From: Streptococcaceae bacterium
GTDB lineage: Bacteria > Bacillota > Bacilli > Lactobacillales > Streptococcaceae
DNA: 62,848 bases
Direction of reading: 5' to 3'
Assembly (NCBI GenBank): GCA_031270325.1
Contig: JAISXW010000010.1
Location: forward strand, 1-62,848
This document shows, piece after piece, positions 44,846 through 53,564 of the stretch. Below the pieces are notes generated by a model. The model was not told the origin of the DNA. It searched no databases and saw nothing but the letters and a program-made list of their open reading frames with translations. How positions within the stretch are numbered: position 1 is the first letter of the stretch; the number at the start of each line of letters is the position of its first letter. The translations under genes were made by a program, and so were the position numbers.

Positions 44846-44854
44846 ATTGTAACA
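44846..44854 (-). promoter_or_regulatory. extended -10 promoter of the DUF3272 gene
   Basis: TGTTACAAT on the minus strand, eight bases before the start codon. Confidence 0.55.
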
Positions 44855-44957
44855 GATTCTCTAAATAATTCAATTTTGAAGCTGTTTTTCCGGCACATTG
44901 ACCGCCTGACAGCCGCTGAATCCCGTCAGTTTTTTTGACCGCTGACGCTGTTCGGGC

Positions 44958-44997
44958 AAAAGGACTTGTCCTTTTCAACAACTGGACAAGTCCTTTT
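44958..44997 (-). terminator. terminator of the peptide ABC operon
   Basis: Perfect 14-bp stem AAAAGGACTTGTCC / GGACAAGTCCTTTT with a 12-base loop, just past the ATPase stop. Confidence 0.88.
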
Positions 44998-45008
44998 AGG
45001 CAAGTGGT

Positions 45009-46709
45009 TTAGTTTCTTTGTGCTTTCGGATCTGGAATCGGCAGAGAAGCCAGTAATTTTTTGGTATAAGCATTTTGCGGATTAGTTAAAATCTGCTCAC
45101 CTGTCCCTTTTTCAACAATCTTACCTTGATACAGCACCGAAATATAGTCGCTGACCATGTCAATTACTGCCAAATCATGCGAGATGAATAGACATGAAAA
45201 CTGAAGTTCATCTTGTAGGTCTAAGAACAGTTTCAAGACTTCCGCCTGCACAGAAACATCAAGCGCTGATGTCGGCTCATCGGCAATGATAAAATCAGGT
45301 TGTAAGGCAAGCGCCCTTGCAATCCCAACACGCTGACGTTGCCCCCCAGATAACTCATGGGGAAAACGACTCGCAAACGTCTTGGGGAGCTTAACCATTT
45401 CAAGTAATGCTTCAACACGCGGCATGGCTTGTTTGAGGTTTTTAACACCAAAACCAGAAATATGATCCGGACCGGCGACAATCATTGGTTCGGCAATCGC
45501 CTCTCCCAAAGTCAAGAGCGGGTTAAATGACCCGTAGGGATCTTGAAAGACATAGCCGATTCTCTGACGCAATAGCCGACGTTCTTTATTGGATAAATCA
45601 GATAGGACCTTACCATAGACCTTTAGCTTGCCTTCAAATGATGCCAAACCCATAATCGAGCGACCGATCGTTGACTTCCCAGAACCTGATTCTCCGACAA
45701 GTCCCATCACTTCGCCTTTACGAATTTCAAAGGACACGTCATCCACTGCGATAAACTGATTGCTGGCATTTTGATTATAGATGACTGAAACTTGCTCAGC
45801 TTGAATGACAATATCTTCAGGTTTAGCGTCCTCATCTGCTGCCACTTTCAACGGTACCTTCCGAGTCCGACTCCGTCTGGTGTCATCGGAAATCTTAGGA
45901 ACTGCTGCCAACAGTTTTTTTGTATAAGCATCTTGAGGTGATGCAAAAAGCTCGAATACATCTGCGCTCTCGACAATCTTCCCTTGATTCATCACGATCA
46001 CACGATCAGCCATATCCGCCACAACACCCATATTATGCGTAATCAGCAGAATAGACGTGCCGAACTCATCTCGGATATTTTTGAGCAAGGTCAAAATCTC
46101 AGCTTGAACCGTGACATCCAGAGCAGTCGTAGGTTCATCAGCGATAATCAACTTCGTCCCCAAAACCAAAGCCTGAGCAATCACGATCCGTTGCTTCTGT
46201 CCGCCAGAAAATTGATGTGGATAATAATCTATCCTAGTCTCTGGTTCGGGAATCCCAACTTTACGCAGAATATCAATGGCCACAACTCTTGCCTCAGCCA
46301 AAGTCATCTTTTTGATATCTGGCCGATCATGATGCGCCCTCAAGCCCTCAATCAACTGAAAGCCGATTTTATAAACGGGGTTCAAGGCTGTCGCCGGTTC
46401 TTGAAAGACCATCGCCGCATCAATGCCTCGAATTTCTCTCAAGGATTGTGGCGATAAAGTCCTGACATCTTGCAAGCCTTTGGCATCCGAACGCAATAAA
46501 ACCGTGCCAGACTGGATAGATGAATCTGGCAACATCTGTAAAATCGCCTTACTCGTCACAGATTTTCCTGAGCCACTTTCACCGACCAAGGCTAAAATTT
46601 CTCCTGCCTCAATCTTGAGCGATGTATCTTTAACCGCATCAAAATCGCCATTATCTGTTGAAAAGCGTACTTTAAGATGCTCTATTTCAGCAATCGTCTC
46701 TTTAGTCAT
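45009..46709 (-). CDS. peptide ABC transporter, fused double ATPase (OppDF-like)
   Basis: 566 residues holding two ABC modules that are separate proteins (OppD, OppF) in most operons. The first has ALVGESGSGKSVTSK, FSGGQKQRIVIAQAL and LIIADEPTTALD. The second has GLVGESGSGKSTIGR, ELSGGQRQRVGIARAL and FIIADEPTSALD. GAGGAGG precedes the ATG, and it overlaps the permease gene by eight bases. It energises the transporter encoded by the three upstream genes. Dipeptide, oligopeptide or nickel uptake are all possible. Confidence 0.9.
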   Translation of the reverse strand: MTKETIAEIEHLKVRFSTDNGDFDAVKDTSLKIEAGEILALVGESGSGKSVTSKAILQMLPDSSIQSGTVLLRSDAKGLQDVRTLSPQSLREIRGIDAAMVFQEPATALNPVYKIGFQLIEGLRAHHDRPDIKKMTLAEARVVAIDILRKVGIPEPETRIDYYPHQFSGGQKQRIVIAQALVLGTKLIIADEPTTALDVTVQAEILTLLKNIRDEFGTSILLITHNMGVVADMADRVIVMNQGKIVESADVFELFASPQDAYTKKLLAAVPKISDDTRRSRTRKVPLKVAADEDAKPEDIVIQAEQVSVIYNQNASNQFIAVDDVSFEIRKGEVMGLVGESGSGKSTIGRSIMGLASFEGKLKVYGKVLSDLSNKERRLLRQRIGYVFQDPYGSFNPLLTLGEAIAEPMIVAGPDHISGFGVKNLKQAMPRVEALLEMVKLPKTFASRFPHELSGGQRQRVGIARALALQPDFIIADEPTSALDVSVQAEVLKLFLDLQDELQFSCLFISHDLAVIDMVSDYISVLYQGKIVEKGTGEQILTNPQNAYTKKLLASLPIPDPKAQRN

Positions 46710-47640
46710 GCGTCACCTCCTCAAATGGTGTTGGTTTTCTTCTGATCCGGAGACGTGGGTCAGACAGATCGTTCAAGCCTTCGCCAAGTAGCGTAATACC
46801 TGTGACAACAGTCACAATCGCAATCCCCGGAAAAACAGCTGTCCACCAGATACCTGCCGTCACATCAGAAATGGCACGATTCAAATCATATCCCCATTCA
46901 CTTGCTGATGAAGGTTCTATTCCTAGCCCTAAAAATCCAAGTCCGGCAAGCGTCAAAATCGCTTCAGCTGCATTCATGGTGATGATAACAGGCAGCGTTC
47001 TTGTCGCATTTTTCAAGACATGCTTAAAGATAATCCGACCAGTTGATGCCCCAACAGCTTTGGCAGAATCAATATAGGCTTCTGTCTTGACTTTTAGCAC
47101 TTCACTTCGGACAACACGCAGATATTGCGGCACAAAGACAACTGTAATCGAAATACCAGCAGACAAAATCCCGCTGAGCACACTCCCACCATTGCTATTC
47201 AAGACAATCGCCATAACAATCGCTAGTAGTAATGATGGAAAAGAATAAATCGCATCAGCAATCGCAACCAAAATCTTATCAAGCCAACCGCCAAAATATC
47301 CCGCAAGCAAGCCTAGCAAAACGCCAAGAAAGAGCGAGGCTAAGACTGAAACAATGATTGCAAAGAGTGCCGTCTGACTGCCCCAAATCACGCGTGACAG
47401 GACATCTAACCCACCAACAGTCGTACCTAATAAATGCGCCCGACTTGGTGCAGATTGTGGCACAAAGGAAACACCATGATCCTTAGTTTGCGCAAACCCA
47501 AAAGGAGCAAGTAAAGGAGCGAAGATAGCCGTGAGGACAAATAAAACAATAATCACAAGTCCAGCCAATAACATAAAACGCTGTAAGCCGACAGACTGGC
47601 GAATTTGCTTAATCAAAGGTAATTCTTTAAACTTTTCCAT
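46702..47640 (-). CDS. peptide ABC transporter permease (OppC/DppC-like)
   Basis: 312 residues. A first helix near 22-42 (RFMLLAGLVIIVLFVLTAIF) and five more helices follow. The EAA-type motif is YIDSAKAVGASTGRIIFKHV. Coupled by a one-base overlap to the other permease. AGGAGG upstream lies inside that gene. Confidence 0.92.
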   Translation of the reverse strand: MEKFKELPLIKQIRQSVGLQRFMLLAGLVIIVLFVLTAIFAPLLAPFGFAQTKDHGVSFVPQSAPSRAHLLGTTVGGLDVLSRVIWGSQTALFAIIVSVLASLFLGVLLGLLAGYFGGWLDKILVAIADAIYSFPSLLLAIVMAIVLNSNGGSVLSGILSAGISITVVFVPQYLRVVRSEVLKVKTEAYIDSAKAVGASTGRIIFKHVLKNATRTLPVIITMNAAEAILTLAGLGFLGLGIEPSSASEWGYDLNRAISDVTAGIWWTAVFPGIAIVTVVTGITLLGEGLNDLSDPRLRIRRKPTPFEEVTHD

Positions 47641-48689
47641 TATTTGACCTCCTTTTCACTCAGCCGAATACGTGGGTCAATCGCAGCTGCTGCCACGTCA
47701 ACAATGAAATTAGTCACCGATACAATAATCGCAATCACAATCACAATGCCTTGGACGGCCGCAAAATCCCTTGCCTTAATCAGCTGAGATAATTGATATC
47801 CTAACCCTTTCCACTCAAAAGTCGTCTCTGTCAAAATCGCCCCTGCCAACATCATCGCAATATTCATTCCCATGACAGTGATAATCGGCATCAAAGCTGG
47901 TTTCCAAGCGTGTTTGTTCAGAATCCGTTTTTCAGATACACCACGACTTCTAGCTGCAAAGACATAATCGGTTGACAAAGTCGAAATCAAGTTCGTCCGA
48001 ATTAAACGAATAAAGGTTGCCGCTGTCAAAAGTCCTAGGGCTAATGCTGGCAAAATTGCATGCTGTAAGACACTTAGGATAATCGAAACGTCTCCTGTCT
48101 GAAAGGCATCAATGAGATTAAATCCTGTCGGAACTGGTACAGACTGCAAAGCCCCTTCATAAATAGAAGACACCCGACCATTAGAAGGTAAAATCGGAAT
48201 TAAGACAGAGAAAACTAATTTGAGCAACAGTCCCAAGAAGAAGACTGGTGTCGCATAGCTGGCAATCGCAAACAGACGAATCCAAACATCTGGCATCTTG
48301 TCACGGTATCTAGCTGCGATTTTACCAAGCGGGATACCAATGACCAAAGCAACAATCACTGATAGAATCGCCAGTTCAAAAGTTGCGGCACCGTAAGTCT
48401 TTAAAATCTGGGTCACTGGCATACTCAAAGAGCTTGATACGCCCAGGTCTCCCTGCAATAAATGACCCAGATAGTCAACAAACTGCACAATAATCGGCCG
48501 ATCATAGCCAGCTTGATGCACACGTGCTGCAATCTCAGCCGGTGGTAACTTACCTGAAAGCGCAACTGTAATCGGATCCCCTGTCAATCGTGTCATAAAA
48601 AAGACGACGGTCACAAGGATAAATACTGTCGGAATGATAAATAAGAACCGGACCAAACAGTATTTGAGAAATTTTTTGTTAATTGTCAT
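47640..48689 (-). CDS. peptide ABC transporter permease (OppB/DppB-like)
   Basis: 349 residues and six membrane helices. It starts KFLKYCLVRFLFIIPTVFIL, as in this family. The EAA-type loop is DYVFAARSRGVSEKRILNKH. It follows the binding-protein gene after 60 bases. AAGGAAAG precedes the ATG. Confidence 0.92.
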   Translation of the reverse strand: MTINKKFLKYCLVRFLFIIPTVFILVTVVFFMTRLTGDPITVALSGKLPPAEIAARVHQAGYDRPIIVQFVDYLGHLLQGDLGVSSSLSMPVTQILKTYGAATFELAILSVIVALVIGIPLGKIAARYRDKMPDVWIRLFAIASYATPVFFLGLLLKLVFSVLIPILPSNGRVSSIYEGALQSVPVPTGFNLIDAFQTGDVSIILSVLQHAILPALALGLLTAATFIRLIRTNLISTLSTDYVFAARSRGVSEKRILNKHAWKPALMPIITVMGMNIAMMLAGAILTETTFEWKGLGYQLSQLIKARDFAAVQGIVIVIAIIVSVTNFIVDVAAAAIDPRIRLSEKEVK

Positions 48690-48749
48690 GACTTTCCTTG
48701 TCTAATAAGAAAAGCTAAGGAAATTTCCCTAGCTCCCTTCATGCTTCCT

Positions 48750-50405
48750 TTATTTTGAAATCGCACCATATCTAAACTTGAATGACGCATCTAAAGTATC
48801 AGAAACACCTTTTATATTTTTTCCTGCAATCGCATACTGCTTACCTTCAAGCAATGGCAGGGTTGGCAGATCTTTAGCCAAATCTGTCTGAATCGCTTCA
48901 AGTTCTTTCGCACGTGATGCTGGATCAATATTTTTAGTTTCAGCTTGAATGGCTTTCACAATCGTGTCATTTTTATACCCATTATGAATAAAGGATTCTT
49001 CTCCAAAGAATGGACTTAGGTAGTTATCCGCATCTGAACAATCTGGGAACCAACCTAATTGATACAGTGGATAGTTACCATTTGAATTATCTGTAATCAC
49101 ACGTTGTTCTGAATAAGTCGACCACTCAGTTTGCGCAAGATTAACCTTGAATAAACCAGAATCTTCAAGTTGTTGCTTGATTGCAGCATACTCATCTGCT
49201 GATGACGGACCATAGTGATCGCCATTGTATTGGATATTGATGGCAACTGGTGTTTTAATCCCTGCTGCTTTTAGTGTTTCTTTTGCTTTTGCGGTATCAG
49301 GTTTACCCTTGCCATCGCCATAAGCAACTTTGAGGGCTGGGGTAAAGCCTTCAAATGAACTTGGCACATAAGAATAGGCAGGTGAATAAGTCCCTTTGTA
49401 TACATTTTTGGCTAGGGCATCACGGTCAACAGTATTGGCAATTGCTTGACGAAGGGCCACAGCTTTTGAGGCATCCGCATCTGCTGTCGCTGTCCCAAAC
49501 GGTTGAATCGCAAAGTTGAAAACCAGATAGCGTAATTCACCACCAGGTCCTTCATAGACCTTGACATTGTCTTTTTTCTTCAAATCAGCAATATCTGTCG
49601 CCGTCAATGAACGAAAAGCCACATCAATTTTATTGTTTTGAATATCTAACTTCAGATTTGAAGCATCCGCATAGTATTTAGACTGATAGTTAGCTGATTT
49701 AGCCTGACCATAAATCCCTTTATACTCAGAGTTTTTAGAGTAAGAAATTGAATCATTTTTTGAATAACTATCAATTTTCAAGACACCTGAGAACGCCTTA
49801 GCTTTGACGATATCTGCTTCTGGTGTCAAATCATCTTTCTTGAAGACTTCTTCATCAACGATTGGCGCAGCTGGTGTCGCAAGAATTTGCTCCCACAAGA
49901 CATTGAAAGGTGTCTTGAGTTTAAAGACGACGGTTTCATCATCTTTAGCGGTAACACTTTCCATATCAGCCAAAAGTGATGACGGTCCATTTCCTAAATC
50001 TTTACCATTTTTACCAATCGCAATAATCCGCTCAAACGAGAACACCACATCTGATGCTGTCAAATTATGACCGTTCGCAAATTTCAAACCTTTTTTAAGT
50101 TTAACAGTATACTCGGTGCCATCCGCTGAGAAAGCACCTTTTTCAGCTGCTAAATCAGGTTTGGGTTCACTTGAACCATAAGGGAAGTCGTAAAGAAAAC
50201 CATAGATATTATTTTCTACTGCGAATGATCCGTTATCATAAGAACCTGCTGGATCAATGGTCAAAATCTTATCTGTCGTACCGATCAAGACCGTATCTTT
50301 GGCTGCAGTGACTGTCTTTTTAGCCCCGCCGCAAGCCGTTAGAAATGCACCCGATAAGAGTGTCACGCCTAGCGCTAGAACCAAAACTTTTTTATTTCTC
50401 TTCAT
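48750..50405 (-). CDS. peptide-binding lipoprotein (OppA/DppA family)
   Basis: 551 residues. The lipoprotein signal ends LSGAFLTAC, with the lipidated Cys near 25. The SBP_bac_5 domain follows, with TVKLKKGLKFANGHNLTASD and YNGDHYGPSSADEYAA. It captures substrate outside the membrane for the two permeases and the fused ATPase. It is the first gene and the promoter bears a CodY-like box, which suits a peptide system that is repressed when amino acids are plentiful. Confidence 0.92.
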   Translation of the reverse strand: MKRNKKVLVLALGVTLLSGAFLTACGGAKKTVTAAKDTVLIGTTDKILTIDPAGSYDNGSFAVENNIYGFLYDFPYGSSEPKPDLAAEKGAFSADGTEYTVKLKKGLKFANGHNLTASDVVFSFERIIAIGKNGKDLGNGPSSLLADMESVTAKDDETVVFKLKTPFNVLWEQILATPAAPIVDEEVFKKDDLTPEADIVKAKAFSGVLKIDSYSKNDSISYSKNSEYKGIYGQAKSANYQSKYYADASNLKLDIQNNKIDVAFRSLTATDIADLKKKDNVKVYEGPGGELRYLVFNFAIQPFGTATADADASKAVALRQAIANTVDRDALAKNVYKGTYSPAYSYVPSSFEGFTPALKVAYGDGKGKPDTAKAKETLKAAGIKTPVAINIQYNGDHYGPSSADEYAAIKQQLEDSGLFKVNLAQTEWSTYSEQRVITDNSNGNYPLYQLGWFPDCSDADNYLSPFFGEESFIHNGYKNDTIVKAIQAETKNIDPASRAKELEAIQTDLAKDLPTLPLLEGKQYAIAGKNIKGVSDTLDASFKFRYGAISK

Positions 50406-50470
50406 AAACTGAGTCTCCTTTTAACTCCAATGGTCTGTTACATTTCCTAACATACCAGTTCTGTTTCACT

Positions 50471-50519
50471 ATTCTAACACAGAATATTACACTTGTAAAT
50501 AGTAAATTTTCAAACAATT
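50471..50519 (-). promoter_or_regulatory. promoter of the peptide ABC operon with CodY-like box
   Basis: -35 TTTACA (50494-50499), 17 bases, -10 TAGAAT (50471-50476), minus strand. Immediately upstream AATTTTCAAACAATT (50505-50519) matches the CodY consensus with two mismatches. Confidence 0.65.
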
Positions 50520-50546
50520 CTAAAAACATGAACGTGTCAGGTCAAA

Positions 50547-51560
50547 TTACTCAACGCCATCAACTTTCAAGAAAGAGGCTTTTTCGACAGCTGCCAAATC
50601 TACGTCTTTATCAATGACACCAATTGTTTGCAAGTCTTTTGCCACAGTTTCAAAGGCTTTTTCACCACCCTTGTATGATGGTTTCCACTTGTAAGCTGTG
50701 AGGGCTTTTTCGTTTGTCTTGGTATCACCAGCGACATAGTTATGATCATGTTGCATTTTGACAGTCTCACTACCATGCTCTGCTACCCATTTCGCTGCTT
50801 TTTGCAAGGCAATGGTATATTTTCTCGCAATTTCTGGGTGTTTTTTAGCAATTTCCGTTGACACATAAGCGACACAGCAGTACTCATTGTTGTAAGGTTC
50901 GGTTGTCGAACTATCTGCCAAAGTCTCAAACTTATAGTTTGACTCTAAAATCGCTGGTGTCGGATCGCCAACTGCAATGGCATCCACTTCTCCTTTGTCT
51001 AGGACTTGCCCCAACTGATCTGATTGATAAGCCACAAAGGAGATATCTTTGGAATTTTGTGTCGCATCTAAACCACCTGATGCCGCAAACCGACGAGCAA
51101 AGGTCGCTGGAGAACCGGCAATTGATGTTACCCCAATCTTCTTACCTTTCAAATCTTTGGCTGTTTTGATGCTAGATCCTTCTTTTGTCAAGATTTGAAG
51201 GCAGCCTGTATGAAGCCCTGTCGTAATTTTAAGCTGTGTCCCATTAACCAATGGCTGTACAAGTGACCCAACGAGAGAATTTGAGGCATCAATCTTGCCC
51301 GACGACAAGGCAGCCAAGTTTGACGTATCATCTCCAAGTTTAACCAACTCATATTTAAGCCCTTCTTTTTTGAAGAACCCTTCTTCGATTGCTGCGTGTT
51401 GCGGTGCCCCACACAAGTCCGAATTGTCTGCAAGTTTCAAGACATAATCATCTTTAGCTGCCGGCTTTGCTTTACTACTTGTCGAATTGCCACAGGCAAC
51501 CAAAGTAATGGATGCTAGACAGGCAAGCCCAATGGTTACCATTTTTTTCGTTTGTTTCAT
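50547..51560 (-). CDS. ABC substrate-binding lipoprotein (SsuA/TauA/NMT1-like)
   Basis: 337 residues from the ATG at 51560 (AAGGAG upstream). The lipobox is SITLVACGN with Cys near 23. The NMT1/SsuA-type fold has AAIEEGFFKKEGLKYELVKL, DLKGKKIGVTSIAGSPATFA and VDAIAVGDPTPAIL. The mature part has unusual cysteines in SDLCGAPQH, LHTGCLQI and NEYCCVAYV that sit at or near the ligand cleft by alignment. Last gene of a permease-ATPase-binding protein set. Substrate unknown; sulfonate, nitrate or a pyrimidine precursor are family options. Confidence 0.82.
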   Translation of the reverse strand: MKQTKKMVTIGLACLASITLVACGNSTSSKAKPAAKDDYVLKLADNSDLCGAPQHAAIEEGFFKKEGLKYELVKLGDDTSNLAALSSGKIDASNSLVGSLVQPLVNGTQLKITTGLHTGCLQILTKEGSSIKTAKDLKGKKIGVTSIAGSPATFARRFAASGGLDATQNSKDISFVAYQSDQLGQVLDKGEVDAIAVGDPTPAILESNYKFETLADSSTTEPYNNEYCCVAYVSTEIAKKHPEIARKYTIALQKAAKWVAEHGSETVKMQHDHNYVAGDTKTNEKALTAYKWKPSYKGGEKAFETVAKDLQTIGVIDKDVDLAAVEKASFLKVDGVE

Positions 51561-51585
51561 TTTCCTAATCTCCTTCTGTTTGAAT

Positions 51586-52350
51586 TCAGATGCCTTTAGC
51601 ATAAAAACTAAAGGTCTCCAGCACTTGTTCCTTAATTTGAATAAATTCTGGAGAACCGCGACGACGTGGTCGTGGCAAGTCATCCTCGATGATTTGCTGA
51701 ATCTTTGCAGGTCGTGGAGTCATGGCGAAAATCCGATGACTCAAGAAAACAGCTTCTTCCACATCATGCGTGACCATAACCATGGTAATTTTTCGTTTCT
51801 CCCAGATGTCAAGCAACTCCTGCTGCATTTTACTTCGAGTAAAAGCATCCAAAGCCCCAAACGGCTCATCAAGCAATAACACCTCAGGCTCATTGATGAG
51901 TGCACGCGCAATATTGACACGTTGCTGCATCCCACCAGATAGATTGTGGGGATAAGAATGCTCAAACCCTGTTAGCCCCACCAAATCAACATATTCCTGC
52001 ACTTGTGACAGACGATCATGCTCTTTGTTAATCCTCAGTCCGAATGCAATATTCTCAAAGACCGTCAGCCACGGATAAAGCGTGGCCTCCTGAAAGACAA
52101 AACCGACTTTTCGTGATGGCTTCGTGATCTGCTCGTCGTCAAGTTTGATCTCACCTTGTGTCGGCAAATCAAGACCTGCAATCGCCCTTAGCAAGGTTGT
52201 TTTTCCCGAACCGGATGGTCCGATTAAGGTAACGAACTCACCCGGCTCAATCTGGGCAGTAATTTCGTGCAAAGCCTCAACTGACGGATGTTCCTCATCT
52301 TGTGCCGGAAAAACTTTTTGCACCTGGTCAAATGTAATTAATCCTACCAT
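51586..52350 (-). CDS. ABC transporter ATPase (SsuB/TauB-like)
   Basis: 254 residues from the ATG at 52350 (AAAGGA eight bases before). Walker A is LIGPSGSGKTTLLR, the signature is NLSGGMQQRVNIARAL, and Walker B is VLLLDEPFGALDAF. The start overlaps the permease gene by seven bases. Energises uptake of the substrate bound by the downstream lipoprotein. Confidence 0.9.
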   Translation of the reverse strand: MVGLITFDQVQKVFPAQDEEHPSVEALHEITAQIEPGEFVTLIGPSGSGKTTLLRAIAGLDLPTQGEIKLDDEQITKPSRKVGFVFQEATLYPWLTVFENIAFGLRINKEHDRLSQVQEYVDLVGLTGFEHSYPHNLSGGMQQRVNIARALINEPEVLLLDEPFGALDAFTRSKMQQELLDIWEKRKITMVMVTHDVEEAVFLSHRIFAMTPRPAKIQQIIEDDLPRPRRRGSPEFIQIKEQVLETFSFYAKGI

Positions 52351-53276
52351 TTGATAAATCCTTTCTGCCATGCCAATACACGATCTCTGACTTTGAATAA
52401 AAGCGTAATAATCAAGCTAAACGTCACAGCAATCGTAATCAAACCGGCATAAACATTAGCATAGGCAATCACCTCACGCTGCCAGTTAATATACCAACCC
52501 AGACCAAATTTAACCCCTAGCATTTCAGCTGTCATTAGCGTGATAAAGCTGGCACAGACACCATTGAAAATACCTACAAAAACTTGGGGCAGGGCTGCCG
52601 GAATCGCAACTCGCGTGATTTTTTGGAAAGTCGATGCGCCAAGCGTATCTGCCACTTCAAAATACGATTGTTTGATATTTTGAATCCCAGAATTCGTCAA
52701 GATCGTCACCGGAAACCAAGTCGAGAAAGCAATCAAGAATACCGCTGCCTGAAAACTTGTGGCAAAAGCTGCCAAAGCAATCGGCACAAAGGCTGTTGAC
52801 GGAATAGGGCCAACTACTTTGATAATCGGATCAAGCCAATAGTTCCATTCTTTAAACCAACCGACTAGCACACCCGTGAGCAAGCCAACGATGATACCCA
52901 AGAGCAAGCCCAAGCCCAATAAAACTATCGAATAACCCCAACATTTAGCTAAAAGCGCCGTATCTTTAAAAAAGACATTCAAGATTTTTTCAGGCGATGG
53001 AAAGTAGAGCGGTTTTATCCATTGCATTTTTTCAGTGGCCAAATCATAAAAAGCTAAGGCGATGAACACCGCCCCAACAAATTTCGCTTTCACTTTGGCC
53101 TTTTTGTGATTGAACAAGGCCTGAACAAATTTGTAACCCAACATCAAAATTAAGAAATAAAGATACCAATGTGTCTGTTTTGTAAAATCTGCCACAGTTC
53201 GTGGGATTAATTGGTGACTAATCAGGGCGACAATAATCCCGATAACTGCCAGCCACTTCTCTATTTTTGCGATCAT
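52344..53276 (-). CDS. ABC transporter permease (SsuC/TauC-like)
   Basis: 310 residues, longer than the usual 250-270 because of an extra N-terminal part with three helices (residues 8-100). The core permease has the EAA-type loop FEVADTLGASTFQKITRVAI. First gene of the set, divergent from the VOC gene. AAACGAGG precedes the ATG. Confidence 0.85.
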   Translation of the reverse strand: MIAKIEKWLAVIGIIVALISHQLIPRTVADFTKQTHWYLYFLILMLGYKFVQALFNHKKAKVKAKFVGAVFIALAFYDLATEKMQWIKPLYFPSPEKILNVFFKDTALLAKCWGYSIVLLGLGLLLGIIVGLLTGVLVGWFKEWNYWLDPIIKVVGPIPSTAFVPIALAAFATSFQAAVFLIAFSTWFPVTILTNSGIQNIKQSYFEVADTLGASTFQKITRVAIPAALPQVFVGIFNGVCASFITLMTAEMLGVKFGLGWYINWQREVIAYANVYAGLITIAVTFSLIITLLFKVRDRVLAWQKGFIKW

Positions 53277-53489
53277 TTTTTTACCTCGTTTCTATTTTAT
53301 AAGAAATCTTCAAGAGTCGTGATAGGAAAAACCAAAGGGGTGTTTAAATTTTTATATGACGGCAGTCGTTTCCCTGATTATTTCCCAGACTAAAAAGGTA
53401 ACTTGACAATATTTTCTACCTACCTGCTGATATAAGTCGAAACGCTTGCCTTGGGTGTTAAAAAGATTTAAGATGTGGGTATAGGAAAA

Positions 53490-53519
53490 GTTTACGAGCG
53501 TAAACAAATCTAGTATTAA
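53490..53519 (+). promoter_or_regulatory. promoter with overlapping palindromic operator
   Basis: GTTTACGAGCGTAAAC (53490-53505) is a 7+2+7 palindrome that covers a -35-like TTTACG; a -10-like TATTAA follows after 17 bases (53514-53519). The VOC gene starts 45 bases later. A repressor bound here would block it. The regulator is unknown. Confidence 0.55.
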
Positions 53520-53564
53520 TTCTCTTAGACTGCTCAGCAGTCCAATATTTTACAGGAGCTTAAG

